DNA from: PMNU01 sp035479875
GTDB taxonomy: Bacteria; Patescibacteriota; Saccharimonadia; Saccharimonadales; UBA4665
DNA length: 64,000 bases
Direction: 5' to 3'
Assembly (NCBI GenBank): GCA_035479875.1
Contig: DATIIH010000008.1
Coordinates: 1-64,000 of the forward strand
Shown: piece after piece, positions 30,232 through 40,482 of the stretch
Layout: each line of letters begins with the position of its first letter
Numbering within the stretch: position 1 is the stretch's first letter
The notes under the pieces: generated by a model
The model's database searches: none
Told to the model about the DNA's origin: nothing
What the model saw: the letters and a program-made list of their open reading frames with translations, nothing else
Program-made: the position numbers and the translations under genes

Positions 30232-32919
30232 ATGCCAACCGACTTTCCAACACCTCAGCAGATGCATGCATTCGGGCATTTTATCAGTTCTTTCGTCTCA
30301 ATGGCGCCGAAATTAGGCTTGATGCTTGTCTTGGCAATTATTGGAGTATTCGTTATTCGTGTGCTGATAATTTTAGCCCTGCGTCTGCTGGACATACGCC
30401 GTTTGCTCAATCGCAAGACGGTGCTACTTGAAATAACCCCGCACGCCTTTGCCGATATAGATGCTCGGGCGACACAAGCGTTATTCTCGGAATTGCACGG
30501 TCTAGAAGTAATTCGTACGCGCGCGGATAAGCTACTCTCCCGCAAGCCAATCTTCTCGCCAGAAATGATATCCACGCGAGAAGGTGGCATCCGCTACGTC
30601 ATTCGAGTTGCCAAAAGTGACAGAAAGACGTTTGAGCGAGAGGTGGCTGGGTACGATTCCAAAATTCAATTCCAGCAAGTAGAAGATTATTTGCCAAATC
30701 CCGATATGCTTCGCAAGGCTAAGGTGCTTGAATTTCGGCAGACTCGCCACTTTGCCTACCCCCTGAAGAAACAAACTCAACTCGACGTCAGCGATCTTGT
30801 TACCTATATGACCAACGCCATGACGAAACTCCGCCCAGGCGAACTTATGGCCTTGCAGCTTGTGTTATCGCCGACGCAGATTCGCCACGCAGACGACCTA
30901 GCTGCCAAAATTTTGTATAACGAGGAGCAAACACATACTATCGGCAAGCACCGTTCCGCTGTAGGTAAAACGATACTGCTTGGCATAAACAAGCTCCTGT
31001 TTGCAATTATCGACGGTGTTAGCGACACAGTACATGGTTCATCAAGTTACACTGCTCACTCTCACCAGAATGACCTGCAACATGACCACCAAGTAGCAAA
31101 AAGGATCAAGCCTGCGCGTACGCTTGGCCATATTGAACAACCCATAGCGCAGGCGGTCTACGATAAGTTGAGCGATAACCTCTATAGAGCTAATATCCGA
31201 GTTCTCGTACTAACAAATGATAAACCGAGCATGACTGAACGCGCCAATAGCATGCGCAAAGCCCTGAGCGTATTTGACGTTCCGAAGTACCAAAAACTAC
31301 GGGCAAGACCCGACTTTCCGTATGTGATCAAAGGGCTGTATCGCCAATTCATGTTTAAGAATCGGCTGCCAGGGCTACGCAATAAGCAGAGTTGCATTTT
31401 ATCTGCGTCAGAGATTGGAGGGATTTACCATTTTCCGCACAGCGTCACCGCTCGTACAGAAGGTGTCATTAGATCACTCAGCAGCGTATTGCCTGCACCA
31501 CCACTCATTAAGAAGCGGGCAGATAATCACGAATTCGACGTCATATTCGGCAAGAATATCCATCATGGAGACGAGACCAACATCGGTTTGCTCGCTAAAG
31601 ATCGCGAGAAGCATGTCTATATCATTGGCGGCACCGGCAATGGTAAAACGACGCTTATGGAGTACGGCATTGTGCAGGATATCCGAAACGGCAAAGGAGT
31701 GGCCTTTATAGACCCGCACGGGGACTCGGCTAAAAAAGTCTTGAAGTACATCCCGAAAAAACGTATGCAGGATGTCATCTACCTCAACCCCATAGATATT
31801 AAGCACCCTGTCGGCCTAAATCTGCTGGAGTTACCCGAGGGACTCGATGAAGATGAATTGTTGATTGAAAAAGGCAGGGTAACGTCGGCTGTCGTATCGG
31901 TCATGCGCAAGGTATTCTCCGACGATGAGGCAAATGCCCATCGTATTGAAGCCATCATGCGCAACGCCGTCCATACTGCGCTAACCGTAGAAGGGGCAAC
32001 CCTTTTTACGGTACTGAAGTTACTGCGAAACGAGAAGTTCCGTAAAGATGTCGTAAGCAAACTCGAAGATGAAGACCTGAAGGACTTTTGGCGGGAAGAG
32101 ATCGGTCAAGCCGGTGAGATGCAATTAGTAAGCATGACTAGGGGTGTTACGCAGCGGATTGATCGTTTCAAGACTTCTGAGCCAGCTAAACGCATGCTCG
32201 GACAGGCCAAATCTACCATTAGTTTTGAGGACATCATGGATTCCGGCAAGATACTGATCTGCGACCTTGGCAACCTTGAGGAGGACGAGTCGTCGCTATT
32301 CGGCACCACCATACTCGCCAAACTCAAGATGGCTGCCGAACGTAGAGCCAGAATGCCCGAAGGCGAACGTAGGCCCTTTTATACCTATGTCGATGAATTC
32401 CAAAACTTTGCCACCACGCCGTTCGTGAAAATGCTATCTAGCTCACGAAAGTATAAGTTTTTTCTCACGATAGCCGAGCAATCCACCAAGCAACAGGATG
32501 ATGATCGCCAGACCGAGGCTATCCTATCTAACATAAGTACGGTGGTTTGCTTTAGAACTGGTAGCCATGACGACGAGGAGCTGATGCTGCATAGATTTGA
32601 GCCGTTCATTAAGGAGGGAGAGATTAGTAACCTACCGACTTACAATTTTTATATACGCATTCAGGCGCAGGAATCAATTGAGCCGATGTCAGGCAAGACG
32701 ATCGTTCTACCCGAGAAAGAGGCTAGCGAGACTGTTGCAGAAGCTGTGGTGGAGACGTCACGAACGACTTACGCGATCACGTATGTTAAGCCCGTGGAAC
32801 CGAAGCCGAAAAAACAAGGTCAAGGTAATAAGGATAACAAACGCAAGGGGGATAACCGGAAGGGCAAAGGTAAAAGCAAGGGTAGCAGTGATCTGCTAGA
32901 CGCTAACGACGATAAATAG
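30232..32919 (+). CDS. VirD4/TraD-like coupling ATPase
   Basis: This 895-aa protein starts at the ATG at 30232 after AAGGAG (an upstream in-frame ATG at 30193 overlaps the M23 gene and lacks a site). A membrane segment (about 25-50) is followed by a cytoplasmic NTPase. The Walker A is VYIIGGTGNGKTTLMEYG, the Walker B-like FIDPHGDSAKK; the later YVDEFQNFATTPFVKMLSSSRKY and LTIAEQSTKQQ blocks are those of TraG/TraD coupling proteins. The C-terminus is Lys/Gly/Asn-rich (about 860-895). It should select substrates for the channel. It is the last gene of the operon. Confidence 0.88.
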   Translation: MPTDFPTPQQMHAFGHFISSFVSMAPKLGLMLVLAIIGVFVIRVLIILALRLLDIRRLLNRKTVLLEITPHAFADIDARATQALFSELHGLEVIRTRADKLLSRKPIFSPEMISTREGGIRYVIRVAKSDRKTFEREVAGYDSKIQFQQVEDYLPNPDMLRKAKVLEFRQTRHFAYPLKKQTQLDVSDLVTYMTNAMTKLRPGELMALQLVLSPTQIRHADDLAAKILYNEEQTHTIGKHRSAVGKTILLGINKLLFAIIDGVSDTVHGSSSYTAHSHQNDLQHDHQVAKRIKPARTLGHIEQPIAQAVYDKLSDNLYRANIRVLVLTNDKPSMTERANSMRKALSVFDVPKYQKLRARPDFPYVIKGLYRQFMFKNRLPGLRNKQSCILSASEIGGIYHFPHSVTARTEGVIRSLSSVLPAPPLIKKRADNHEFDVIFGKNIHHGDETNIGLLAKDREKHVYIIGGTGNGKTTLMEYGIVQDIRNGKGVAFIDPHGDSAKKVLKYIPKKRMQDVIYLNPIDIKHPVGLNLLELPEGLDEDELLIEKGRVTSAVVSVMRKVFSDDEANAHRIEAIMRNAVHTALTVEGATLFTVLKLLRNEKFRKDVVSKLEDEDLKDFWREEIGQAGEMQLVSMTRGVTQRIDRFKTSEPAKRMLGQAKSTISFEDIMDSGKILICDLGNLEEDESSLFGTTILAKLKMAAERRARMPEGERRPFYTYVDEFQNFATTPFVKMLSSSRKYKFFLTIAEQSTKQQDDDRQTEAILSNISTVVCFRTGSHDDEELMLHRFEPFIKEGEISNLPTYNFYIRIQAQESIEPMSGKTIVLPEKEASETVAEAVVETSRTTYAITYVKPVEPKPKKQGQGNKDNKRKGDNRKGKGKSKGSSDLLDANDDK

Positions 32920-32921
32920 TT

Positions 32922-32985
32922 GGTCTAAACTTGCTGGAGCTACCCGATCTTTCCAGCGACAACTTGCTACTCGCCCACCGCAAAA
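32922..32985 (+). pseudogene. Remnant of a second VirD4-like gene
   Basis: Right after the coupling gene, translation in one frame gives GLNLLELPDLSSDNLLLAHRK. This matches GLNLLELPEGLDEDELLIEK of the coupling protein, encoded at about 31813-31870, with several silent changes. The fragment has no start and soon merges into the antisense 3' end of the immunity gene. It looks like a scar of a paralogue disrupted when the RHS cassette was acquired. Confidence 0.5.
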
Positions 32986-33398
32986 AAGTCTATGTCTATG
33001 TCTGCTCTAAACTGAGACAGCAATTCAACGACTGCTGAATCTAGATGTACGCCTGGATTCGAGGAGTATTCATAGCCAGTGAGCGAGAACTCGATGTCCC
33101 CTGATTTGAAGTTAGCCCTCGAACTATTTGGAATCCGACTTAGAATTGCAACAATAAATTCTATGTGCTTATCCAATGCATCGTACTTGCTAACATGAAA
33201 TCGCGAGTCTAATATCCACACATCTTGCTCGTTGAATCTATCTGGTGCAACCTTCCCGCCTATCAGTTGCGGCTGTCCCTTAATAATCGTTTTGTCGGCT
33301 TGAGTGCCAAACAATTCATTTAAGTCCTCGAAGCTGGACACCTCACTGGTAACCGTAAGTAGTGCGCCATACTCATCTTTCATATCTATATTCACCAT
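32967..33398 (-). CDS. Putative immunity protein, DUF4279-like
   Basis: This 143-aa acidic protein has the pattern of DUF4279-type immunity proteins: a beta-strand start, an SGDIEFSLTGYEYSSNPGVHLDSAVVELLSQF block and a D-I-D-FF end. The start overlaps the end of the RHS gene by 7 nt (ATGGTGA), so it is translationally coupled, as expected for toxin and antidote. It should bind the C-terminal toxin domain of the RHS protein in the cytoplasm. Confidence 0.7.
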   Translation of the reverse strand: MVNIDMKDEYGALLTVTSEVSSFEDLNELFGTQADKTIIKGQPQLIGGKVAPDRFNEQDVWILDSRFHVSKYDALDKHIEFIVAILSRIPNSSRANFKSGDIEFSLTGYEYSSNPGVHLDSAVVELLSQFRADIDIDFFAVGE

Positions 33399-36300
33399 AC
33401 GTCTTTCATGTTGATGTTCAATGGATCCCCTGGGCCAATCCCACTTTTAGGTTTTATATACAGGTTCTGCTGGCCATCTTTGAAAATATCATATTTGCTT
33501 GAATTCTTGGGACTGTAGCCTCTCTTAAGCCCTTCTGGGTCATACCCTGCCTTCTTAAGCGCATCTATTTCGCCGCTACTAATCCGTTTCATTTGAAGAT
33601 TCCCAAACCCCTCACCAAACTTACCGCCCCCACCTTTACTTCTCCCCCTTGTAACCAATGCGAACCCAACATTGCAGCCAGCGCCCCGCAAAGAACTACC
33701 CCCACACCAAGAGGTGATCTTCTGACCTACCTTCTGGGTCTTTGCTACAACACTGTTTACATTGTTGTACCTATCGGTGAACCATCTCTTCCAGCCAATC
33801 ATGCCTGAGATATCTTCATCATTCACCGGATCTGTTGGGTAAGCGTAGTTATTAGCATTACCTCCCTGTACCGGATCCACTTGGGTGAAGCGTCCCATGA
33901 CTGACATATAGATTCTAGCACCCATAAGCTGTGGTTGGTTGGTAAAGTTAGTCTCGGTTTGTTTTTGGTACTGGCCTAGGGAGTCGTAGTCGGCTTTGCC
34001 GTTAGTGTTATCAGGGAGGGCTGTACTGGTTATCTTACCGAATGGTTCGTAGGTGAAGGTGTCTTGGATGGCACCGGAGCCTTTGGTGGTGGCCATGATG
34101 TCGCCATGTATGTTGGGGAGGGAGTAGACGTTGGAGATACTGGAGAAGCTGGAGGCGCTAGAGCGGATGGTGAAGAGGACGCCACCGGGGAGGTGGAGGT
34201 AGCGTTCGCGGACGGTGAAGGTGTTGTCCATTTCATAGTCGGGGGTGTCGTTGGAGGTGGTGTAGCCGTAGTATGAAGCCCATTGGAGGGTGCCAGCCTT
34301 ATTTTCGGTGCGGGTAGTTAGGCGGTCTTGGGGGTCATAGGAGTATTGACTCGTATAGTTGGTGCCGAAGACCTGATTGATTTGCGTTGTGCGGTCGCTG
34401 GAATCGTAATTGAAGGCTAGATACTTGGCATTCAGCGACTGGCCGATTGAGCTGCTATTGCCATGAGTGTCGTAAATTGGCGTAGTCAGACCCGGATCGG
34501 AGCTGGCTATCAGCCGGTCAGCGTTATCGTAACAGTACGTAGTAGTCGCGCCATTGACGGTTTGGCTAGTGCGGTTGCTGTCCTTGTTAGCGTTTAGATT
34601 GGCGCTGGATTGGTTGCAAGTGGCGCCGCTAGGTGTAGCGTAAGAATAGCCGTAGGTGTTGGTACCCAGCGTAGCATTGGTGAGGCGGCCGACTTTGTCG
34701 TAGGTGTAGCTTTTGGCTTTGGTGAGCTCGGTGCCGGATACCACTTGACCACTCTGGGAAAGAGTAACCGCATCCGTTTCGTGCGTTGTGCCATTACCCA
34801 ATGTGTAGTCGTAGCCGTTTACGCGGCCCAATGTATCGCGGTTAATGACCTGCTTTTGCAGGCTTGCCCGGGGATATGTTACCTGCTGCAAGCGGCCAAA
34901 GGCGTCGTAGGTGGGCACGGCCAACACAATGCTATCTAGCTTTTGGCCGGTTAGGCGGTTGAGGTTGTCATAGGTAAACTCTTCTAGGCCCATTTTGCCG
35001 GAACGGCTTATGAGGCGGCCGATGTTATCGTAGGTAGTTACGGTGGGCGTAGCGGCGCTGTTATTCTGGTCTTGGTAGCTGGTGGTGCGACCCAGCAGGT
35101 CAATCGTGGTGGCAAGTTCGACGCCCCCGCCATTCTCGTTCGTGCTGGATACCAGTGGGTTGCCACCGACGGCGTAATCGTACACGACGGTTCGCGCGCT
35201 GCCGTTGGCGTTAGCGGGTATTACTTTTTGCGTTAGGCGGCTGCGCGAATCGTAGGTGAGGCACGTCCAGGACGATTCGGTGTTGAAGCGGGTTGCTACC
35301 ACGCGGCCGGAGTCGTCATAGATAGACTCGGTGGTGATGGGGGTTTGACTGCCAGCGCCATCGGGGTCGGGCTCTGTTTTGAGCCGCAGCATGCCGGCCT
35401 GCGGGTAGGACTCTACGGTGCCCGTGGTGCACGGATTGTCTTTGACATCGGTGGCAGTATAGTAGGCGTAGTTTGTAGTAGCGCCGCCAGGCAATGCGCT
35501 GGACAGTTGGCGCAGGAAGCCGCCGGACGCGCCCTGGGCTTCATACATATTGGTAGTGGTTAGGTTGAGACCCGTGGGGTCAACCGTGCTGGATTGCAAG
35601 AGGCCGAGTTCTGGATTGGTGCCATAGTTATTGGTGGTAACGGTATCGCCTACGCTGGCGCTGCTGTCGAACTCTTTGCTAGTAGTAACCAAACCATAGT
35701 TTGGCTTGAGCAGGCTGCCCAGAGCGCTGGTTTCGCCGCCACCGGGCGGCGTCATGTACAGCTCCAGCTGCGCGTCGGTGTCCAATACTGACCCTACTGA
35801 CTTATTGTAGTAATCCAGGCGGACATGGTACCACTTGTCGCCTGCTGTATTTACGAATATACCGTTTGCCGTAGTGTTGTTCGGATGGTTACGCAGCGCG
35901 CCGTCGGTCCAGTCGTCGGTGAGCAACGTGTCGCCTACCCATAGCCGGGCACCATCGTCGGAATGTGTCCTAAAGGCGTAGCTACCGTTAGTGGCAAGGT
36001 GTATCCAGCCGGTGAGGCTTACGCCCCAGCCGTTGCCTGAGGCAGGCGTAATAGGTGGCGTACCACCCCAGGTCTTGAGAATGTCGCCATTAGCAACACC
36101 CACACCAGTGCCATGCAATTTAGGGCTACCGAACAGTACTTTGGTGGTCGCGCCGGTGCCATTAACTGCCGTGTTTACCTCGTGGTAAGCGGCGGCCAGG
36201 CCGTTAATATTTTCTTCGTAAACATTCTGGCTGTGCGGCACCTGGGGCGTGTAGTTGGTGGGCGTGGTGAGCGGGACACCGTTAGCATCAAACCAGGCGG

Positions 36301-39300
36301 CTGGCGCAGGGCCATACGTGTCGGTGGGGCGATCGGCGTAGTCGTAGAGAATGGTCGTCTTTAGGCCTGCTGGATCGGTGGTGGATTTAACCAAGTCTTT
36401 TACGGAGTCCCAAACGGTGGTGGTGGTAAGGTTGGCGACATCAGTATCGGTGAGCGTACGGTAGGTGCCGTCGTAGGTTACTTTACGATTAAAGCCGTTT
36501 GGTTCGGTGGCGTTTACTACATGCATTTGGGTGGCGCTACCGGTGAGGTAGTCATACGTATGTGCCAACCGAACGGCTCCGGCGGTAGCGGCTGGCATGG
36601 TTACGCTGCTGGCGCGTCCGAGGCCGTCATAGGTAGGAGCAGTCAGCTCCGTGCTGTCTTGCGATCGCACACCGGCTGCAATAGCGTCGTTAGCTAGGCT
36701 GCTCCGCACAGAAGACAGCAGGCCAGATAGGTATTGGTAATCTGTTAGATCATTACCGGGCAACGCTATTCTACCGAGTTGCGGCCCGGTTGTACCGTTG
36801 ACGTAGAAGAACCCGGCGGTCCGACCATCCGAGCTTGTGGCGCCACAGATAAAGCTGGTGGCATTGGCCGCCAAGAAACCGCTTGGGGCTGCTGGACAAT
36901 TGGCATCACCGCCGTAGTAGATACTCAGTTTGCGGGTGGAGTTAACGCCGTCGGCGATTTGCGTCAGGCGCGGTACCGATCCGCCCGTGCTGCCGTAGGT
37001 ATATTGCAGAGCCGCCGGCGCGCGGTCGTCAGCCGGCTGGGTGACCGATACAATAGTGCCATTGCTGGAAAATACGTAGGTTTGGCCGTCGCTGTCTTGC
37101 AGCGTTATTGTGCCGTCGCCATTGCGCACCATCTGCCCGGACTCGTTTATCGGAGGCGTAAAGCCACCATTAACGTATTTATATTCGTGTGTTTGGCCCG
37201 TGGAATCATAGAGCGTTACGCCGCCGGAATTAATCGAAACGTACGAATAGCTAACACTGCCGTCGCCATCCAGGGCTAAGCCCCAGCCATCAGGCAGTAT
37301 TTGTGCCTGCGGATTTAACCAAGTAGAGTCCACAGGAATATCGGCAGTACCGAGCGTAACTTCGCGGACATACAGACCCATCTGCGCGCTGCCGGTATTT
37401 TCGTAATAATCGACTTTGATGTTTAGTAAGTCGCCTTGGCTATACGAGTTTGAGCTGCCGTAGCGTATGGGGCTAGCGTTGTGGTCGGACCAGGCATCGG
37501 TGACCAGCGTGCCATTGATGTACACTCTGGCTCCGTCATCCGAACCTACGCCAAAGGTGTAAGTATCAGTAAGCGGCACCCTAAATTGGCCGGTCCATTC
37601 GGCCATAAAGTTGTCGGTTGGGCCACCCGGCACCGGCGAGCCAGCGCCCCAGTTTTGATTGAGGCTGGCGTCGGTGCGCGTTAGGAACAGCCTCGTTGGG
37701 TCGTTTAAATCGGTGGGGAAAGTATGAGCAGCGCCGGGGTCGGTGTAATAGCGGCCCACTAAGCCGTGAGGCGTAGCAATTGAACGCGGCCCGGTTTGCA
37801 GCCAGATGGTGGGAATAACCCGCGGGGTAACGGTGACACCGTCAGTGGTTTTGACTAACATTTGAGCAGTTGCGCTACCAGTCCATTCGGCGTATTCATA
37901 TTTTATCTGCACCAACTGGCCCGCCGTCAGCGCTATGCCCGTCCCATAGTTATTAGTAGTTCCGGCCGACCACGAGTCTACATAGGGGGTGGTCATATTC
38001 GTAACGTATACTCTGGAGCCATCATCGCTGGTGGTACCAAATTGGTACGTGGCGGTGGCCGGAGCTACAAACCAGCCGCTCCAGCGTGTTAGGAAGTTAT
38101 CGGTGCTCACAACGCCGGTGCTCGGGCTGCTTGCTCCCCAGGCGAAGTTGACGTTGGGATCAACCCTGGTGAGCGTGGGAGCAATACTAGAACTAGGAAA
38201 TGTCCGGGTTTGGAGAGGGTCGTTATAGTAATCACCGACTAAGCCAGGCCGCGAGCGGAGCGGAGAATTGTAATCTAGCCCCAAGCCTATTGTCCCGCCC
38301 AAGGCGTCCATGGTATGCGAGCTGGCACTGGTGGTTACATTGCCGGTGGCAAAATCGACGCTTACGGGACCGCTACTATCAAAAGCCTGCGTAGCGTCTT
38401 TGCCATTGCGTAAATCTACCTTGAAGGAATACACCGGGCTGTACACCCATGGCGCAGGCGTAGTGTTATAGCCATCCCACACCAAGGCTTGCCAGTAGTA
38501 GGTGTTACCGTCTTGCAGAACGTTGTCTGGCACCACCCACTGTGGGCTGTCGAGGGTGCTAGAATCAGCCACTACGCCTGTTACACTGGGTAGCATATTA
38601 AGCGGGTTGGTAGCCGGAATGCTCTTGGTAGAAGCGACGATGTAGCGGTAGCGCTGTGGCCCTGGGCCGTCTGGATCGGTGGCAGCCGTGGACAGCGAAG
38701 CCAAGGTTGGCTGGGTTGTTACGCTGGTTCCGCTGTCTGCCGGGACGCTAATATTTGGGTTGGAAGAATCGATAAGGCTCTGGTTGGGCAAGGTCTCATA
38801 GGTAAACGTAACAGTAGTTTTGGTATCGTCAAACATTTTATATTTGTCTACTGTGCCACCCTCTTCCCCACGAACGGTAAACCACGGTGTCGTGTCGCTG
38901 TTGAGAACAGCGGCGCGGTATAATCCGGCCAAATCGATGTCGGCTGTGGTTGTAGCGGTGCCGGTAGCCTCGCCATATGCTAGATCGAAGCAGTTATAGG
39001 TGCTGCAGTTGGCGTGGTCTACCGTAATCTGTTCCGGCCCGGTTATGCCCACAGGGCTGGTGCCCATGTCCAAATGAAGCACGGCGTTGGCAATCACTTG
39101 ATTCGTTCCGCCGGTTGGAATAGTAACGCCGTATTGAAAGCGCCAGTCCCAGTTATTAGCCGTGTCGTGGCCCACAGAATTGCCGCAGCCACCGCCAGGC
39201 AAACAAAACAGACCGGTAGAAGTCATGTTTTGGTAGTTAGCCCCTACATTGACCACCGTGGGGTCGATAACCACCGGGAAGGCACTGGGCTTTTGGGAGG

Positions 39301-40270
39301 CAAGCCAATTCTGATCCAGGCTCACGTCTATAGTAGAGCCATTGAGCGTCTGCTGCACGGGAGCCGATATTGGGCCACCGCTCTGGGTAGTAACACTTGG
39401 TGCGGCAATTTGGAATCCTGCGAATGCACCGTCCAGTTCGTATGTACCCGCATGGTTGTCCTTTGCCGATAGGTTGGCACCAGAATAGGCAAACGCAAAA
39501 CCTGTGGCAACATTGCTGTTGTTAAGAACGATACTCTCTTTTACCTGCGAACCGCTCACTTTGTATTGCAGGTCCACGCTTGGCCACACGTTTTTATACG
39601 TTACTACTTGGTCTGGCGCGCTACCCGTAACAACTGGGGATACTGTTGTGCCGCCCACCGGTACCAGCGTAAACAGCTGGCCACCTTTGGTCAGCTGCAC
39701 GCCTTCACTGCTCTGGCCAAAGCTGACCTGCCAGGCGTTAGCCTTACTGTGCCACTTTCCTGCACTGTCTTTGACGAGCGTCATATCTACGTCTTGCCAT
39801 TTGCCGCCACCGTCTTTATAGCTCGTAGCTTGCGTACTAATAACCTGGGTTCTGGAGCCGTCGGCATTCAAATAAGTCTTGGCCGTTTCGGTACGATTAT
39901 CGTCGAGGGTCTTCACATGGCGGCGATCTTGCGTTTCGCCAGTTACTTGATGGAGTTTGTCTGCCCTAAGCTGATCTACTATTTGCTGGGGCAACTTACT
40001 ACGCTGTGCGCCGTTATATGCAGCGTCTGCGGCTAACCCCCCGGGCAGATTCTGCATACTATTGAGGGCATGGGGAGTACGGCGTTGTGCCTCAAGGTAG
40101 TTGTTGACGTACGCGAACAAGCCTGTTTGCCCGGCCATTGCAAGGAGCATTATGGACATAACAAAAACACTTAGCACGCGGTTGCTAAGTGTTTTCATCG
40201 CGGAACCCACAGTTGGGCGTGGTTTGATGTTATATCCTCTGCCGTTGCCCAGTTTGTCTGTCCAGCGCAT
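33392..40270 (-). CDS. Giant secreted RHS/YD-repeat polymorphic toxin with PA14 domains
   Basis: A strong GGAGGT site precedes the ATG at 40270 (2292 aa). A long basic start and hydrophobic segment (about 31-50) form the export signal. Three PA14-type domains follow near residues 673-815, 833-975 and 1385-1500 (each with WxGxFxxPxxxTYxF and SDDGxRVxV-like cores). YD repeats (for example YDNIGRLISR and YDNLNRLTG) run from about 1000 to 2100, and the RHS core end is MGRFTQVDPVQGGNANNYAY near 2115. The last 70 residues after a Gly-rich linker (RISSGEIDALKKAGYDPEGLK to the end) are a variable toxin tip like those called polymorphic toxin type 33. The immunity gene follows. Confidence 0.9.
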   Translation of the reverse strand: MRWTDKLGNGRGYNIKPRPTVGSAMKTLSNRVLSVFVMSIMLLAMAGQTGLFAYVNNYLEAQRRTPHALNSMQNLPGGLAADAAYNGAQRSKLPQQIVDQLRADKLHQVTGETQDRRHVKTLDDNRTETAKTYLNADGSRTQVISTQATSYKDGGGKWQDVDMTLVKDSAGKWHSKANAWQVSFGQSSEGVQLTKGGQLFTLVPVGGTTVSPVVTGSAPDQVVTYKNVWPSVDLQYKVSGSQVKESIVLNNSNVATGFAFAYSGANLSAKDNHAGTYELDGAFAGFQIAAPSVTTQSGGPISAPVQQTLNGSTIDVSLDQNWLASQKPSAFPVVIDPTVVNVGANYQNMTSTGLFCLPGGGCGNSVGHDTANNWDWRFQYGVTIPTGGTNQVIANAVLHLDMGTSPVGITGPEQITVDHANCSTYNCFDLAYGEATGTATTTADIDLAGLYRAAVLNSDTTPWFTVRGEEGGTVDKYKMFDDTKTTVTFTYETLPNQSLIDSSNPNISVPADSGTSVTTQPTLASLSTAATDPDGPGPQRYRYIVASTKSIPATNPLNMLPSVTGVVADSSTLDSPQWVVPDNVLQDGNTYYWQALVWDGYNTTPAPWVYSPVYSFKVDLRNGKDATQAFDSSGPVSVDFATGNVTTSASSHTMDALGGTIGLGLDYNSPLRSRPGLVGDYYNDPLQTRTFPSSSIAPTLTRVDPNVNFAWGASSPSTGVVSTDNFLTRWSGWFVAPATATYQFGTTSDDGSRVYVTNMTTPYVDSWSAGTTNNYGTGIALTAGQLVQIKYEYAEWTGSATAQMLVKTTDGVTVTPRVIPTIWLQTGPRSIATPHGLVGRYYTDPGAAHTFPTDLNDPTRLFLTRTDASLNQNWGAGSPVPGGPTDNFMAEWTGQFRVPLTDTYTFGVGSDDGARVYINGTLVTDAWSDHNASPIRYGSSNSYSQGDLLNIKVDYYENTGSAQMGLYVREVTLGTADIPVDSTWLNPQAQILPDGWGLALDGDGSVSYSYVSINSGGVTLYDSTGQTHEYKYVNGGFTPPINESGQMVRNGDGTITLQDSDGQTYVFSSNGTIVSVTQPADDRAPAALQYTYGSTGGSVPRLTQIADGVNSTRKLSIYYGGDANCPAAPSGFLAANATSFICGATSSDGRTAGFFYVNGTTGPQLGRIALPGNDLTDYQYLSGLLSSVRSSLANDAIAAGVRSQDSTELTAPTYDGLGRASSVTMPAATAGAVRLAHTYDYLTGSATQMHVVNATEPNGFNRKVTYDGTYRTLTDTDVANLTTTTVWDSVKDLVKSTTDPAGLKTTILYDYADRPTDTYGPAPAAWFDANGVPLTTPTNYTPQVPHSQNVYEENINGLAAAYHEVNTAVNGTGATTKVLFGSPKLHGTGVGVANGDILKTWGGTPPITPASGNGWGVSLTGWIHLATNGSYAFRTHSDDGARLWVGDTLLTDDWTDGALRNHPNNTTANGIFVNTAGDKWYHVRLDYYNKSVGSVLDTDAQLELYMTPPGGGETSALGSLLKPNYGLVTTSKEFDSSASVGDTVTTNNYGTNPELGLLQSSTVDPTGLNLTTTNMYEAQGASGGFLRQLSSALPGGATTNYAYYTATDVKDNPCTTGTVESYPQAGMLRLKTEPDPDGAGSQTPITTESIYDDSGRVVATRFNTESSWTCLTYDSRSRLTQKVIPANANGSARTVVYDYAVGGNPLVSSTNENGGGVELATTIDLLGRTTSYQDQNNSAATPTVTTYDNIGRLISRSGKMGLEEFTYDNLNRLTGQKLDSIVLAVPTYDAFGRLQQVTYPRASLQKQVINRDTLGRVNGYDYTLGNGTTHETDAVTLSQSGQVVSGTELTKAKSYTYDKVGRLTNATLGTNTYGYSYATPSGATCNQSSANLNANKDSNRTSQTVNGATTTYCYDNADRLIASSDPGLTTPIYDTHGNSSSIGQSLNAKYLAFNYDSSDRTTQINQVFGTNYTSQYSYDPQDRLTTRTENKAGTLQWASYYGYTTSNDTPDYEMDNTFTVRERYLHLPGGVLFTIRSSASSFSSISNVYSLPNIHGDIMATTKGSGAIQDTFTYEPFGKITSTALPDNTNGKADYDSLGQYQKQTETNFTNQPQLMGARIYMSVMGRFTQVDPVQGGNANNYAYPTDPVNDEDISGMIGWKRWFTDRYNNVNSVVAKTQKVGQKITSWCGGSSLRGAGCNVGFALVTRGRSKGGGGKFGEGFGNLQMKRISSGEIDALKKAGYDPEGLKRGYSPKNSSKYDIFKDGQQNLYIKPKSGIGPGDPLNINMKDVW
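40164..40195 (-). terminator. Terminator-like hairpin inside the RHS start
   Basis: A perfect 12-bp stem (40164-40175 with 40184-40195) with an 8-base loop is followed on the minus strand by TTTTTGTT. It lies about 75 nt downstream of the RHS start codon, within the signal-peptide codons. It could end most transcripts early unless ribosomes follow closely. Confidence 0.5.
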
Positions 40271-40482
40271 GTACCACCTCCATCTTCAGTAAATCTTAAG
40301 CAACTAAATATTGGCACACGTAGCCTCACAACACAAGCGGTTTTTGTACACACTTACTAGCAAGCTTTTTGGTCAGGCGTTCAAGCAGCGCGGCTTCATA
40401 CTGTATTTCTGGTTTGGTGCGCCAGTTTGCACCGTAGAGTCTTAAAACGCACTTGCTACTATCGGCGGTTACCAAATTTTTA

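Noticed and set aside
38990..40036. + strand frames opposite the RHS gene
   Set aside because: They overlap a clearly recognised RHS protein in antisense, lack ribosome sites, and show no domain.
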